Shown here: in pieces, positions 19,246 to 28,393 of the stretch | Layout: every line of letters begins with the position of its first letter | Numbering within the stretch: the first letter of the stretch is position 1 | Assembly: GCF_003003035.1 (NCBI RefSeq) | Contig: NZ_PVTS01000003.1 | Span: 124,001 to 188,000 of the forward strand | From: Marinilabilia salmonicolor | GTDB taxonomy: Bacteria > Bacteroidota > Bacteroidia > Bacteroidales > Marinilabiliaceae | DNA length: 64,000 bases | Direction: 5' to 3' | The notes under the pieces: generated by a model | Told to the model about the DNA's origin: nothing | Databases searched by the model: none | The model's input: the letters and a program-made list of their open reading frames with translations, nothing else | Position numbers and translations under genes: made by a program

Positions 19246-19866
19246 TCAATCAGGCTTCCGGTACTCTGCCTCATAAAAGGGGAATCCAATTTTAAAGTGA
19301 TCTTCTCTGATCAACTGAAAACCGGCCTGCAAAATCATTTTATCGGTTGGTCGGTTAAGCTGGCAACCTTCTGCAATTTTAGCCCAGGTGGGAGTTAGAA
19401 AATCCTGAATTTTACCGGTGGAATGGTTGTGCGAACGGATATGCTCCAGCACCAAAAGGCGGCCACCCGGTTTAAGCCATTCCATGAAATTACAAAGTGC
19501 CCTTTCCGGTTCGGGAATTGTACAAAGCACCAGCGTACAAACAACAGCATCAAGAGACTCCCGCGCTACCAGATCTGCCATATCATCATAACCACACCCG
19601 GTATGGTGCAGGTTTATTCTTTCAGGGAAAAGCAACAAATCTCTTTTCTTCAGGGCTCTTTTAATCATGTGGGGAGATGGTTCGATACCCGTAACTTGTG
19701 CCTCATGATTGTAATATTGAAGATTGGTGCCTGTCCCGACACCCACCTCAAGTACTTTACCTGAAAGACCCGTCAGCAACCTGGCTCTCCTCACTTTTAG
19801 CCAGGGCTTCTCAAGAAAGACCATCAGATAATCGTAAACTGCGCCGAAAGTTTTACTAAACTTCAT
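19246..19866 (-). CDS. class I SAM-dependent methyltransferase
   Basis: A protein of 206 residues. The SAM-binding motif I VLEVGVGTGTNLQYY, acidic GIEPS (motif II) and the later LVLCTIPEPERAL and KPGGRLLVLEHI blocks belong to the Methyltransf_11/UbiE-like group. The substrate cannot be read from the sequence. I chose the Met at 19866, which is preceded by AGGGGAG, over the longer frame from 19902. The gene follows the esterase by 37 bp on the same strand and probably shares its transcript. A small GCCTG/CAGGC hairpin overlaps its 3' end (19237-19255). Confidence 0.85.
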   Translation of the reverse strand: MKFSKTFGAVYDYLMVFLEKPWLKVRRARLLTGLSGKVLEVGVGTGTNLQYYNHEAQVTGIEPSPHMIKRALKKRDLLLFPERINLHHTGCGYDDMADLVARESLDAVVCTLVLCTIPEPERALCNFMEWLKPGGRLLVLEHIRSHNHSTGKIQDFLTPTWAKIAEGCQLNRPTDKMILQAGFQLIREDHFKIGFPFYEAEYRKPD

Positions 19867-19903
19867 AACAACTCCCCTTTCTGTTATCCGACAAATATAC
19901 AAA

Positions 19904-20725
19904 TTAACGTTTCTCTGAAATTCTCTTCACTTCCTCCAACAGCAGCGGGAAAGCCGGAAATGTCATTGCATGACCATACCCGTCCATCTCAAAAAGACGG
20001 GTTTCTTTATGACCAACCACCTTCATCATGCGCATCAGAAAAGCGTTCTCTTCATAGCGTCCGAGCATCTCTTTTTCACGGTCGCCTGTGATCAGCAGTA
20101 AAGGAGGAGCATCAGCGCGCACATGAAACAAAGGAGCCATATCATCAACAACAGGCTGAGTTCCGGGGATTCCCCGCTCTTTTCTGATCGTAAAATGCGT
20201 AATGGCATGTCCGCTAAAAGGGATCAGCCCTGCAATTTGATTGGCATCCACACCAAATTCAGCCAACCAGCGTTTATCCAGCCCAACCATACTGGTCAGA
20301 TATCCCCCGGCCGAGTGCCCTGAAACAAAAACGAGTGTAGAATCGCCACCGTAATCATCAATATTTTTAATAGTCCAGGCAACGGCTGCGGCAGCATCCT
20401 CCACATAATCAGGCGATTTAACCCGGGGATGCAAACGGTAATTAACCCCTACAACACAGACTCCCTGATTTTTTAATGCTTCCGGAATTTCCTTGTGGCC
20501 CTGAGTTATTCCGCCTCCGTGAAACCAAACAATGGTACTAAAATCTTCTTTGTTTGTTGGATAATAAACATCAAGGACACAACGCTCATTAATATACACA
20601 TCAGACTGATTTACTTCTTCCGGATAGTAGTGAATATTTTGTTGGGTTTTGTAGGCAGTTTCCTGAGCTGCAACCGGCAAGACAAAAAACAGCATCAGGA
20701 CTAAAAAGAGTTGAATATTTTTCAT
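19904..20725 (-). CDS. secreted alpha/beta-hydrolase esterase
   Basis: A protein of 273 residues with a signal peptide (about 1-21, ending PVAAQ). VWFHGGGITQGH is the oxyanion-hole HGGG of the hormone-sensitive-lipase/acetyl-esterase type, SGHSAGGYL holds the nucleophile Ser, and GHAMTF near the C terminus the likely catalytic His. It probably cleaves short acyl or acetyl esters in the periplasm; the real substrate is unknown. It is followed closely by the methyltransferase gene. Confidence 0.88.
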   Translation of the reverse strand: MKNIQLFLVLMLFFVLPVAAQETAYKTQQNIHYYPEEVNQSDVYINERCVLDVYYPTNKEDFSTIVWFHGGGITQGHKEIPEALKNQGVCVVGVNYRLHPRVKSPDYVEDAAAAVAWTIKNIDDYGGDSTLVFVSGHSAGGYLTSMVGLDKRWLAEFGVDANQIAGLIPFSGHAITHFTIRKERGIPGTQPVVDDMAPLFHVRADAPPLLLITGDREKEMLGRYEENAFLMRMMKVVGHKETRLFEMDGYGHAMTFPAFPLLLEEVKRISEKR

Positions 20726-21097
20726 TTTCCAGATATTAAAAGATTATGAATATTAACCTGGTTTAGTCACAAATAATCTATTCCAATAATCCATGAATAA
20801 AGCAGGTTTAGAAACAATTGCATCACAAAGGTGCATACTTATTCTGCAAACCGATCAAAAAAAATATGAATATCAGACAGTTTTTGATGTTGAAAGCAAT
20901 TATATTGCACATGGCACAAAATCAAGGGGCAATTTACCCGGCAACCAAAATCCCATTATTTCTTATTATTGCTGGAGGTATCTTATGCTTATGAACAAGC
21001 TACGAAGCACCGGAAAGCACCCGGATTTTTAGAAGATTTTTAATATGCGAATAAAACGAGCAACACCGAAATATAACAAGTGAAGGTAAGACTCAGA
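20726..21097. other. intergenic, no gene recognised
   Basis: An open frame of 79 codons at 20793-21032 has unnatural composition and no recognisable motif, so I do not count it. It presumably holds the promoter of the esterase gene; no repeat was seen. Confidence 0.4.
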
Positions 21098-21502
21098 TCA
21101 GACCACCAGTCCTGAGGAAACAAAAAGATTCTTTTTCAGAAGCTGACTGACCTTCCTACGGAGTCGCTCGGCTGAAAAAGGCTTTGAAAGAAAATCATTA
21201 ACGCCCCTCTCCTTGGCTTCTCTGACATATTTAAGATCTGAAATACCTGATAACATTAAAACAGGAGTATTCAATCGTTGGTGTCGTCGAATAAAGGTAG
21301 TAACCTCCAACCCCGAACGTTCGGGCATTACAGCATCAGTAATCACCAGGTCGTAAGCTCTCTTTCTCAACTCATCTATGGCTAAGGCGCCATTTTCCAC
21401 TACCGTAAGCTCACATGTATCATCCGAAAGCACCTGTTCTGCGATTTCAGCCATCAGCCTGTCGTCCTCACAAATCAATATGGAAGTTCTCTTCTCAGTC
21501 AT
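21098..21502 (-). CDS. stand-alone receiver-domain response regulator (1)
   Basis: A protein of 134 residues that is almost only a CheY-like receiver: acidic pocket CEDD (residues 11-14), phospho-acceptor Asp56 in VITDAVMP, switch Ser in LMLSGIS and Lys107 in SKPF. There is no output domain. It is a clear paralogue of the receiver at 26417-26794 (shared VVENG, SGL-V and SKPF blocks); the two bracket the glycosyltransferase operon. No histidine kinase gene is adjacent. It may work by binding a partner protein. Confidence 0.93.
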   Translation of the reverse strand: MTEKRTSILICEDDRLMAEIAEQVLSDDTCELTVVENGALAIDELRKRAYDLVITDAVMPERSGLEVTTFIRRHQRLNTPVLMLSGISDLKYVREAKERGVNDFLSKPFSAERLRRKVSQLLKKNLFVSSGLVV

Positions 21503-21841
21503 TCATTACCAGTTTTCTTTTTTGTACGTTAAGTCAATGAAAAAAGTTTCTTAATCAATCAAAAGAGGTGTTTCGTCAAAAACAGAACTTCATGCAAAAT
21601 AAAAAATTACATCCTTCCAAAGGGATGATTGCCAAAAATCTGTGGCCAACTTAAATCTTCATTTCTAATGTAAAGAGTTTTAATAGAACGAACTAAAATT
21701 TTTGATGAAGTTTTTCTTTTTTCAAGGCAATCTTTACAGCCATAGCCACACCTACGGCGAAAAAGATTAACGAAGAAAAAAGGAAAACAGCGCAAAAATT
21801 AGTTCGGAATATTATGATTCTTTACACTAGTAATAAACCCT
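21503..21841. other. intergenic, no gene recognised
   Basis: The only open frame (62 codons at 21607-21795) has poor coding character and is rejected. The stretch should contain the promoter of receiver 1. Confidence 0.4.
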
Positions 21842-22492
21842 TCACACTGCATAAAAAAATACGGCAATAAAATGGCAAACAGCAGCTGCAAGAACAAAAA
21901 AATGAAAAATGGCGTGATTAAACGGAATCTTTCCTATCTGATACAACACAGCCCCAACAGTATAAAGCAGCCCACCGGCAGCAATCCAAAGGAGTCCCGC
22001 CAGTGCCAAATGCTCCAACAAGGGTTTAATAGCAATAACCATCACCCATCCCATCAGCACATACCCGATGGTGGACAAAACCTTATACCTCCCTGCATAA
22101 AATATTTTCAGAATCACTCCGGCAAGTGCCATCGTCCAGACCGCAATAAACAAAGGCCAGCCCCAGTCTTCACGGATAACAATCAATGTAAAAGGAGTAT
22201 AAGTGCCTGCTATTGAAATATAAATGGCAGCATGATCAAAAATCTTTAAGCGGTATCTTTTTCTGGGATTTTGCGCTGAATGATAGAGAGTAGAGGCGCC
22301 AAAAACGGTTACCTGGCTAAATCCATAAATCAAATAGCCCATCCAATGCCAAAAAGACTGTAACTCAACAGATTGTTTGACAAGAAAAAACAAAGCCGCC
22401 AAACTCAAAACAAACCCGGCACCATGGCTGGCCACATTGAGTTTCTCTTCCCGAGGGGAGTAGGTATTAAGTGTTAACGCTAATTTTGGCAT
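21842..22492 (-). CDS. hemolysin III / PAQR-family membrane protein
   Basis: A protein of 216 residues with seven predicted membrane helices. REEKLNVASHGAGF near the N terminus and LYHSAQ, FDHAAIYISIAGTYTP and the C-terminal [17 protein letters not shown] carry the conserved Ser, Asp and His residues of the PAQR/HlyIII family, thought to bind a metal and act as hydrolases on lipids. Its true role in bacteria is not settled. It lies between receiver 1 and the glycosyltransferase operon on the same strand, 46 bp after the latter's last gene. Confidence 0.9.
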   Translation of the reverse strand: MPKLALTLNTYSPREEKLNVASHGAGFVLSLAALFFLVKQSVELQSFWHWMGYLIYGFSQVTVFGASTLYHSAQNPRKRYRLKIFDHAAIYISIAGTYTPFTLIVIREDWGWPLFIAVWTMALAGVILKIFYAGRYKVLSTIGYVLMGWVMVIAIKPLLEHLALAGLLWIAAGGLLYTVGAVLYQIGKIPFNHAIFHFFVLAAAVCHFIAVFFYAV

Positions 22493-22537
22493 AACTGCAA
22501 AAATACGACATTAGTGCATACAACAGTCGGCAAATCG

Positions 22538-23962
22538 CTATTTTTTCTTCGCTGCAAACCCTTTCCGCTCTTGTGCTCCCCAATTTGTGTTGCCTCTAAC
22601 ATAATCGATATTGCCTCGTACTCCCCACCAAACAGTCATTGGATGATAAATCAGGGGTTCCAGCATGGCAGTGAACAGAAGGGAGGCAATATGAGATGGC
22701 TTGTCATATTTGTGAACTGTAAAAGCTTCCAGAAAAATAGCCCACGAAGACATTGTTACCGCAAAAACATAAACAAAAGTCAGAAGTAAAACCACATAAT
22801 TCCAGTTTATACCTCCCGACAAGGCAAGAGAAATAAAATAAATAAACCCTGTAAACTCTAGAAGAGGTGCAAACCACTCAAAGATCAACCAGTAAGGATA
22901 TCCAAGTAAACCAACTGTTTTGTACCGTGGATTTAAAAACATCTTACGATGGATTCGTAAAGTATCCATACTTCCCCTCATCCACCGGTTACGTTGTCGC
23001 CCAAGCGTTGTTAAGGTTTCCGGAACTTCTGTCCAACACAGAGGATCCGGAACAAAATCCACACTGTAGGGCTCCTTCCGCTCGCTCATATACCTCCTCA
23101 TACGAACAAGCAACTCCATATCTTCTCCAACAGTAGAGATTAGGTAGCCTCCACAGGCTTTAACAACATGTGTATCAAACATCCCGATGGCCCCTGAAAT
23201 GAGCAACAGACCGTCAAGATGCTTCCAGGACATTCGTCCGATTAAAAATGCCCGAATATACTCCAAAGCCTGAAAGCGAGCCCAGATATTGCGTGGCACA
23301 TGCACCTTGGACACGTTGCCCCCGGTAACTCTGCAGGAATTGGCCACCCTGACCACAGCCCCGGTCGCAATTACTTTTTTCTCCGTCTCTTTTAAGAATG
23401 GATGCACCAACTTAATTACAGCCTCCCGGTCGATCAGAGAATCCACATCCATTGCCATAAACAGGTCACCACGGGCAATATTAATTCCGGCATTCAGAGC
23501 ATCTGCCTTTCCACCATTTTCCTTATCCAACACAATTAGTTTGTCAAGCGCCATATTTCTTGACTTATAGACACCCCGAATCTGTTTGCAACCAACATCA
23601 TAATCAAACGGATAAAAAACCTTCTCAAGGTCAAACTCTCTGATTACCTTTTCCAGGGTATCATCCTTACTGCCATCATTTACAACCACAATTTCAAGCT
23701 TGTGATATTTCAGGGCAAGCAATCCTTTAACATTTTCAACAATAGAAAGACTTTCATTGTAGGCAGGCGCAATCACAGTTACAAAAGGGGCAAAAGGCGA
23801 AGACAAAATGGTATTTTGATTGCCTGTTTCTGATTTTTTCTTGTACATCTGCAGCTCCCGCGATGCAAAAACCACCAGCATCAGGTAGAAAAAACAAGCC
23901 AGCACTGCATAAAAAGTAACCAGCAAATCAACAGTATTCGCAAAATCAAAAAATCTTTCCAT
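22538..23962 (-). CDS. processive GT2 glycosyltransferase (PgaC/cellulose-synthase-like)
   Basis: A protein of 474 residues: one N-terminal helix (about 12-34), a GT-A catalytic domain (about 58-330) and several C-terminal membrane helices. All processive GT2 motifs are present: VVNDGSKDD, DVD at 172-174, the catalytic acid pair GED (280-281) and QRNRW (323-327). It should polymerise a sugar and thread it across the inner membrane; the sugar is unknown (beta-GlcNAc or glucose are the common ones). No PilZ domain is seen. It starts 9 bp after the HEAT-repeat gene, as the last gene of the operon. Confidence 0.92.
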   Translation of the reverse strand: MERFFDFANTVDLLVTFYAVLACFFYLMLVVFASRELQMYKKKSETGNQNTILSSPFAPFVTVIAPAYNESLSIVENVKGLLALKYHKLEIVVVNDGSKDDTLEKVIREFDLEKVFYPFDYDVGCKQIRGVYKSRNMALDKLIVLDKENGGKADALNAGINIARGDLFMAMDVDSLIDREAVIKLVHPFLKETEKKVIATGAVVRVANSCRVTGGNVSKVHVPRNIWARFQALEYIRAFLIGRMSWKHLDGLLLISGAIGMFDTHVVKACGGYLISTVGEDMELLVRMRRYMSERKEPYSVDFVPDPLCWTEVPETLTTLGRQRNRWMRGSMDTLRIHRKMFLNPRYKTVGLLGYPYWLIFEWFAPLLEFTGFIYFISLALSGGINWNYVVLLLTFVYVFAVTMSSWAIFLEAFTVHKYDKPSHIASLLFTAMLEPLIYHPMTVWWGVRGNIDYVRGNTNWGAQERKGFAAKKK

Positions 23963-23971
23963 AAAATTAAT

Positions 23972-25006
23972 TTATGCCACCTTCCCCAATGCATCCATCT
24001 CCTCAGAACTAAGTCCTGATGTTTTTCCAAAAACAAGAAGCGTTCGCGCAAGTTCAATTTTAACGACGGTGGATTTTTCCCGGTTAAACCAATCCATCAC
24101 CAGAGAAAACGGAACACCGGGTACCATTCCGGCAGTTTGAGCAAGCCTTTCCCTGACTTTAACATCTTCAGCTTTAAACTTTCTGGCCGCATTAAACCAC
24201 AGTCCCTTTTCAAGCACCAATGCGGCATACCGAACCACCTCTGCCCTCAACCGGCTATCCTTATGTCTTAAAAGTGGAGCCACCTCATTAACATCAGCTT
24301 TCTGGTTTAATAAACCCATCACACGCAATGCAAATTCCATCACTCCGGGATTGGAATTGTGAAGCCAGGAGGTGGCATCCGGTTTTTGCTCCCATCTGGT
24401 CATTTCGTGATAGAGATGTATTCGGGCCCAGGTTGAGAACGGACGCTTAAGCCGGTTCAGGAACTCAAAAGGTTCATTTACCTTAAGCGCCATGAGGGTA
24501 AGTTGAGCTTCCACCCTTAGCTCCAATCGCGGAGAGTCAACATGTTTTCGGGCAACTTCCACAGACTTGTCGTACAACATGGTTCTTGAATCCCTCAAAC
24601 CTCTGCTGATTTTCCACCATTTCCCGCTATAAAGATCTCTCTCCAGATATCTTTCAAGATTTAGTTGATAAAACAGCTCCCTGATTTTTCCGGACAATTC
24701 TCCACTAAAATTGTGCATCAAAAACATCATCGACTGATACAATATTCTGCCCCCGGATCTTCCTTTTAGCTTACAAATTTCAAGATCGCCCTGACTATCT
24801 GAAAACAGACAATCCACGAGTAAATCATTGAATCGCTGCCTTTTCCGAAGAACACGCGCCTTTTGTAATCTGAAGAAATATTGTCGCAGTAAAAGAAACA
24901 ATGTAACAACAACAATAAGAACAATCATTACCAGAACCATTAAAGCCACCAATACCAGGGTATCCCCGGCACTATGTGTCATCATGATGTCTGTAATTCT
25001 TTCCAT
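23972..25006 (-). CDS. membrane-anchored HEAT-repeat protein
   Basis: A protein of 344 residues with one strong N-terminal membrane helix (about 15-40), followed by a basic stretch and an all-helical soluble domain with HEAT-like repeats (for instance around HKDSRLRAEVVRYAAL). This suggests a scaffold facing the cytoplasm. It starts 3 bp after the YaiO gene stop and ends 9 bp before the glycosyltransferase, so it is surely co-expressed. I infer that it links the synthase to regulators or to the export partner; no enzymatic motif is visible. Confidence 0.8.
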   Translation of the reverse strand: MERITDIMMTHSAGDTLVLVALMVLVMIVLIVVVTLFLLLRQYFFRLQKARVLRKRQRFNDLLVDCLFSDSQGDLEICKLKGRSGGRILYQSMMFLMHNFSGELSGKIRELFYQLNLERYLERDLYSGKWWKISRGLRDSRTMLYDKSVEVARKHVDSPRLELRVEAQLTLMALKVNEPFEFLNRLKRPFSTWARIHLYHEMTRWEQKPDATSWLHNSNPGVMEFALRVMGLLNQKADVNEVAPLLRHKDSRLRAEVVRYAALVLEKGLWFNAARKFKAEDVKVRERLAQTAGMVPGVPFSLVMDWFNREKSTVVKIELARTLLVFGKTSGLSSEEMDALGKVA

Positions 25007-25009
25007 ATT

Positions 25010-26230
25010 TTAAAACTTAATCTCAATGCCAATCTGTCCTAAAAATACATTTCTCCATTTCTCCGGAATATATTCCTCCATGGTATATTCAGCCAACACT
25101 CTTGCGTAAAACGCCCCCCTCATTTTGAGCACGGCATAAGCCCCGGCGGCAATTCTGGAAGCTTCTCCATCTGCTGCAATATCAGCCTGCTGATCCATCC
25201 TGTCCGGATTACTACCATAGGTTATAAAGGAATGAAGAAAGGTATTATCGCTGTTGAAATATTTCCGAACAGAAGCTATAGCTGTCAGGTTATTGCCTGA
25301 CTCCGGAGCATAAAAAAAGCGGATCCCGGGCATCCATTTCCCCGCATATTTACTAACTGATGCTGTATAAAAAAGATGATTTTTCTGACGGTACATATAT
25401 CTTCCTCCGGCGGAGAACTCCCATCCCCGGGCAATTGTCTGAAACCATTCAAGAGCGGCGCGGTGCTCGGGAAAAATTTCTGCCCCGGAATAGGCATAAT
25501 GAAGATACATATAAGAATAAAGTCCGGTAAGCGGATAAACATCCACGCCTACCTGACTGCCATTAAATGAATCATCTTCCACCTGAAGATTTCCGTAACT
25601 AAAACGGGGAATAATTTTTAAACCTTTATCTCCCACAGGAGCCTCAACCGTAGTTACCCAGTAAAAACGATCGTACGGCTTATTGTAGGTCTGAAGGGAT
25701 TGATAAACTCCAAGCGAACCGGGAATTTTAAACCCTCTCAAAGATTCCCTTAACTCCTCTGCTTCTTTATGTTCAGGATTATTGGAAAGCAAAACATCCA
25801 ATTCTTCCCTGGCCTCTTTAAGATATCCAAGATTAGCATTGGCAAGAGCTCTATTGTACAGCAATTCTTCGTTATTATCCGCACGTTCCAATCCCTCATC
25901 TGCTATCTTAATTGCCTGACTCATTTCTTTCTCTGAGATAAGAATTGATGACAGAACCACATAAGCTTCGATATGGGAAGGATTTTTATCCAATACATCA
26001 TTCATAACTTCTTTAGACCGGCGCAGATTCTCCTCCCAGTAGTAGGTCTGACCCACCAGAAAAAGCAGATCCGTATTCTCCGGGTAGTCCTCATGCTCAA
26101 AACACAAATTTCGTGCTTCAGCATAATTACCCGACCAGGCTACCTGTCGGATAGAATCAACAGATTGCCCGCTAACATCAACAAACTTCAAACATAAGAG
26201 CCCGACAAGAATAAGCATACTCTTCCTCAT
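25010..26230 (-). CDS. TPR plus YaiO-type outer-membrane beta-barrel protein
   Basis: A protein of 406 residues: signal peptide (about 1-20), three to four TPR-like helical repeats (about 25-175), then a beta-rich YaiO-family barrel to the terminal aromatic residue (EIKF). TPR plus barrel in one chain is the plan of the exporters PgaA and BcsC, so it is a likely outer-membrane exit for the polymer made by the co-encoded glycosyltransferase. The frame is open to 26377, but the Met at 26230 begins a normal signal peptide and the 49 residues before it look non-coding. Confidence 0.85.
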   Translation of the reverse strand: MRKSMLILVGLLCLKFVDVSGQSVDSIRQVAWSGNYAEARNLCFEHEDYPENTDLLFLVGQTYYWEENLRRSKEVMNDVLDKNPSHIEAYVVLSSILISEKEMSQAIKIADEGLERADNNEELLYNRALANANLGYLKEAREELDVLLSNNPEHKEAEELRESLRGFKIPGSLGVYQSLQTYNKPYDRFYWVTTVEAPVGDKGLKIIPRFSYGNLQVEDDSFNGSQVGVDVYPLTGLYSYMYLHYAYSGAEIFPEHRAALEWFQTIARGWEFSAGGRYMYRQKNHLFYTASVSKYAGKWMPGIRFFYAPESGNNLTAIASVRKYFNSDNTFLHSFITYGSNPDRMDQQADIAADGEASRIAAGAYAVLKMRGAFYARVLAEYTMEEYIPEKWRNVFLGQIGIEIKF

Positions 26231-26416
26231 AAAATACCTGTTCTTTAATACCATATACTTTTCTAATATCGACAAAAAAGTACATTTAATGGTTGCAGGA
26301 AAAGGGCAATTGCTGCGTTGTGTTTTTTCACTTACAAAAAGCAGACTCCTGTTTATCAGCCATTGCAAGCCTTGCACTTGCGACCACCATATAATTTATA
26401 AAAATTGATCCAACAA

Positions 26417-26794
26417 TCAGATGAAAACCTTCTTACTTTCCAGCAGGTGACTAACCTTATCTTTTAACAAACCGACATTAAAAGGCTTTGAAATATAATC
26501 ACTGGCTCCCAGTCGGAATGCCTCCCGGACATTATCCTCCTCCGAAATTGCAGAAATCATCAAAATAGGAATATCCAGTTTTAATTCATTCCGCATATAA
26601 GAAATAACATCCAGTCCACTGTTGACAGGCATCATGACATCCGAAATAACCAATTGGAATATTTGCTCTTTCAGTTCCCGCATTGCAATACTCCCATTTT
26701 CAACTACTTTCACTTTATGGTTGCCATCCAAAAGCTTGCGCTCGATTATCCGACCTATAAGCTTATCATCTTCGCACACTAAAATATTTGCCAT
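26417..26794 (-). CDS. stand-alone receiver-domain response regulator (2)
   Basis: A protein of 125 residues consisting of one receiver domain: CEDD at residues 7-10, phospho-acceptor Asp52 in VISDVMMP, and Lys103 in SKPF. It is a paralogue of the receiver at 21098-21502. It is first in line of the operon region, 186 bp upstream of the YaiO gene on the same strand. I chose the Met at 26794 over the one at 26815 because it gives the standard receiver start MANILVCEDD. No output domain and no nearby kinase. Confidence 0.93.
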   Translation of the reverse strand: MANILVCEDDKLIGRIIERKLLDGNHKVKVVENGSIAMRELKEQIFQLVISDVMMPVNSGLDVISYMRNELKLDIPILMISAISEEDNVREAFRLGASDYISKPFNVGLLKDKVSHLLESKKVFI

Positions 26795-26881
26795 AACATG
26801 AACTTTTAAACACATCTATTGTACGTTAATCAACACAAAAAGGTTGTTCGTCAAATCGAGGAATTGAAAACTTCTTCTTTT

Positions 26882-26936
26882 TGCAACATGGTTGCATTTT
26901 AATTTAGAATTGTTTAATATTGCAACATGGTTGCAA
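26882..26936. promoter_or_regulatory. two palindromic operator sites, likely Zur boxes
   Basis: TGCAACATGGTTGCA occurs at 26882-26896 and again within a perfect 17-bp inverted repeat at 26920-26936 (TTGCAACATGGTTGCAA). Their start points are 39 bp apart, close to four helical turns. The ATG at the centre of the second copy is the regulator's own start codon. Fur-family proteins bind such palindromes, so autoregulation, together with the downstream zinc transporter genes, is likely. Confidence 0.75.
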
Positions 26937-27346
26937 GTAATGGAGACATATCATCTTTTTTAAAGAGCCACGGACTTACAGGAACGGCAATAAGAAAACA
27001 GGTCCTAAGTCACCTGTGGGGAGACGGAGTTGCACTTACCCAAAAGGAGATTGAAGAAAAACTGCCCCCCGCAACCGACAGGGTAACACTTTATCGCACC
27101 TTAAGACTCTTCACGGAAAAAGGAGTTGTTCATAAAATTGTATTGGACGGGGAGACACAGAAATTCAAAATAGCCGGCCGGTTTCGAAAAAGTGACCATG
27201 CCCACTTTTATTGCACAAAATGCCATAAATTATTATGCATGCCTCAGTTGGATGTGGACTTAACAGATTTGCCTGAGGGATTTCAATTCTCTTCAGCCCG
27301 TCTGGTTGTGGAAGGCATCTGCGACGCATGTAGCGGAAAAAAGTAA
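26927..27346 (+). CDS. zur: Fur-family regulator, probably zinc-sensing Zur
   Basis: A protein of 139 residues with an N-terminal winged helix (about 8-80, TDRVTLYRTLRLFTEKG is the recognition region) and a C-terminal dimerisation domain with the structural zinc cysteines CTKCHKLLC and CDAC, plus HAHF. Zinc as effector is inferred from the znu genes that follow on the same strand 57 bp later. The start codon lies inside an operator palindrome and there is no purine-rich ribosome site, so the mRNA may be very short-leadered. Confidence 0.88.
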   Translation: MVASNGDISSFLKSHGLTGTAIRKQVLSHLWGDGVALTQKEIEEKLPPATDRVTLYRTLRLFTEKGVVHKIVLDGETQKFKIAGRFRKSDHAHFYCTKCHKLLCMPQLDVDLTDLPEGFQFSSARLVVEGICDACSGKK

Positions 27347-27402
27347 TATACACACCCATTTTTTACCTTATCAAAGCCACCTAGTAGTCAACAATTTGTC
27401 AA

Positions 27403-28383
27403 ATGTTAGCCATGATCAATAAATTCATTAATATAAAAATTAATCCTAAAGGTCTAATGAAACTCGCATTCAGAAATTTATACTCATCCTTATGTGGCAA
27501 TAGTTGCCATGCTCGTTTCATTCAAGTTTCAGGATTCATTATTCTTACACTTTTTACTTTGACCTCTTGCTCCTCAACTAAAACCGAGGAAAAAGGAGTT
27601 GCCGTTACCATCGAACCCCTGCGATATTTTGTGGACCAACTGACTTCACAGAAGGTCCCCGTTGATGTCATGGTTCCCATGGGAACGAGTCCTGCTACTT
27701 ATGCCCCAACCACGAGTCAGCTGATGGCCTTATCATCAGCGGGTGTTTATGTTCAGGCAGGCCATCTGGGATTTGAGGAAGCCTGGATGCACCGGTTAAA
27801 AGAGCTCAATCCCGAAATGGATGTCCTAAACCTGAGCCGAAACATCCAACTCATTAAAGGGGAAGATCATCAACATGGCGACCATATGCACGAGGCAGGA
27901 ATAGATCCACACATCTGGATGTCACCAAAAATAGTTATGGATTTCCTGCCTGACTTGAAGAGTGTTCTCATTAAAAATTTCCCCGAAGACAAAGAGACCA
28001 TCGATGCGAATTTTTTAAGGTTACTCACTGAAGTAGAAACCATACACAACAGTTTTATGGCCCTCTCCGACAATGAGCAACCCAACAAGTTTATGATTTT
28101 CCACCCGGCCTTAACCTACCTGGCACGCGATTATGGTCTGGAACAGATTTCCATTGAATATGAAGGTAAAGAACCATCGCCTGCCAAACTCAAGGAATTA
28201 ATAGACAGAGCGCTGGAAGAAGAGATTAAAATCATATTCATCCAGGCAGAATTCGATCAACGCAACGCAGAAATGGTCCGCAAAGCAACGGGGGCTCGGC
28301 TTGTTGTCATCAATCCCCTGGGGTACAACTGGCCTGGCACGATGAAAGATCTTCGTGAACTTCTGAGCAATCATCTTAAATAG
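27403..28383 (+). CDS. znuA: zinc ABC transporter substrate-binding lipoprotein
   Basis: A protein of 326 residues (308 if the Met at 27457 is used). A hydrophobic stretch ends in LTLFTLTSC, a lipobox. The cluster A-I (ZnuA/TroA) features follow: VTIEPLRYFVDQL, a His in YVQAGHLGFE, a His/Asp-rich loop DHQHGDHMHEAG, DPHIWMSP and FHPALTYLARDYGL. The His-rich loop favours zinc over manganese. It scavenges metal in the periplasm and passes it to the permease. No operator palindrome lies directly before it, so it is probably transcribed from the zur promoter. Confidence 0.93.
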   Translation: MLAMINKFINIKINPKGLMKLAFRNLYSSLCGNSCHARFIQVSGFIILTLFTLTSCSSTKTEEKGVAVTIEPLRYFVDQLTSQKVPVDVMVPMGTSPATYAPTTSQLMALSSAGVYVQAGHLGFEEAWMHRLKELNPEMDVLNLSRNIQLIKGEDHQHGDHMHEAGIDPHIWMSPKIVMDFLPDLKSVLIKNFPEDKETIDANFLRLLTEVETIHNSFMALSDNEQPNKFMIFHPALTYLARDYGLEQISIEYEGKEPSPAKLKELIDRALEEEIKIIFIQAEFDQRNAEMVRKATGARLVVINPLGYNWPGTMKDLRELLSNHLK

Positions 28384-28393
28384 ACCAAAAGAC

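Noticed and set aside
20793-21032. 79-codon open frame upstream of receiver 1
   Set aside because: No ribosome site, no recognisable motif and unnatural composition; probably chance.
21607-21795. 62-codon open frame
   Set aside because: Low-complexity content and no coding features.
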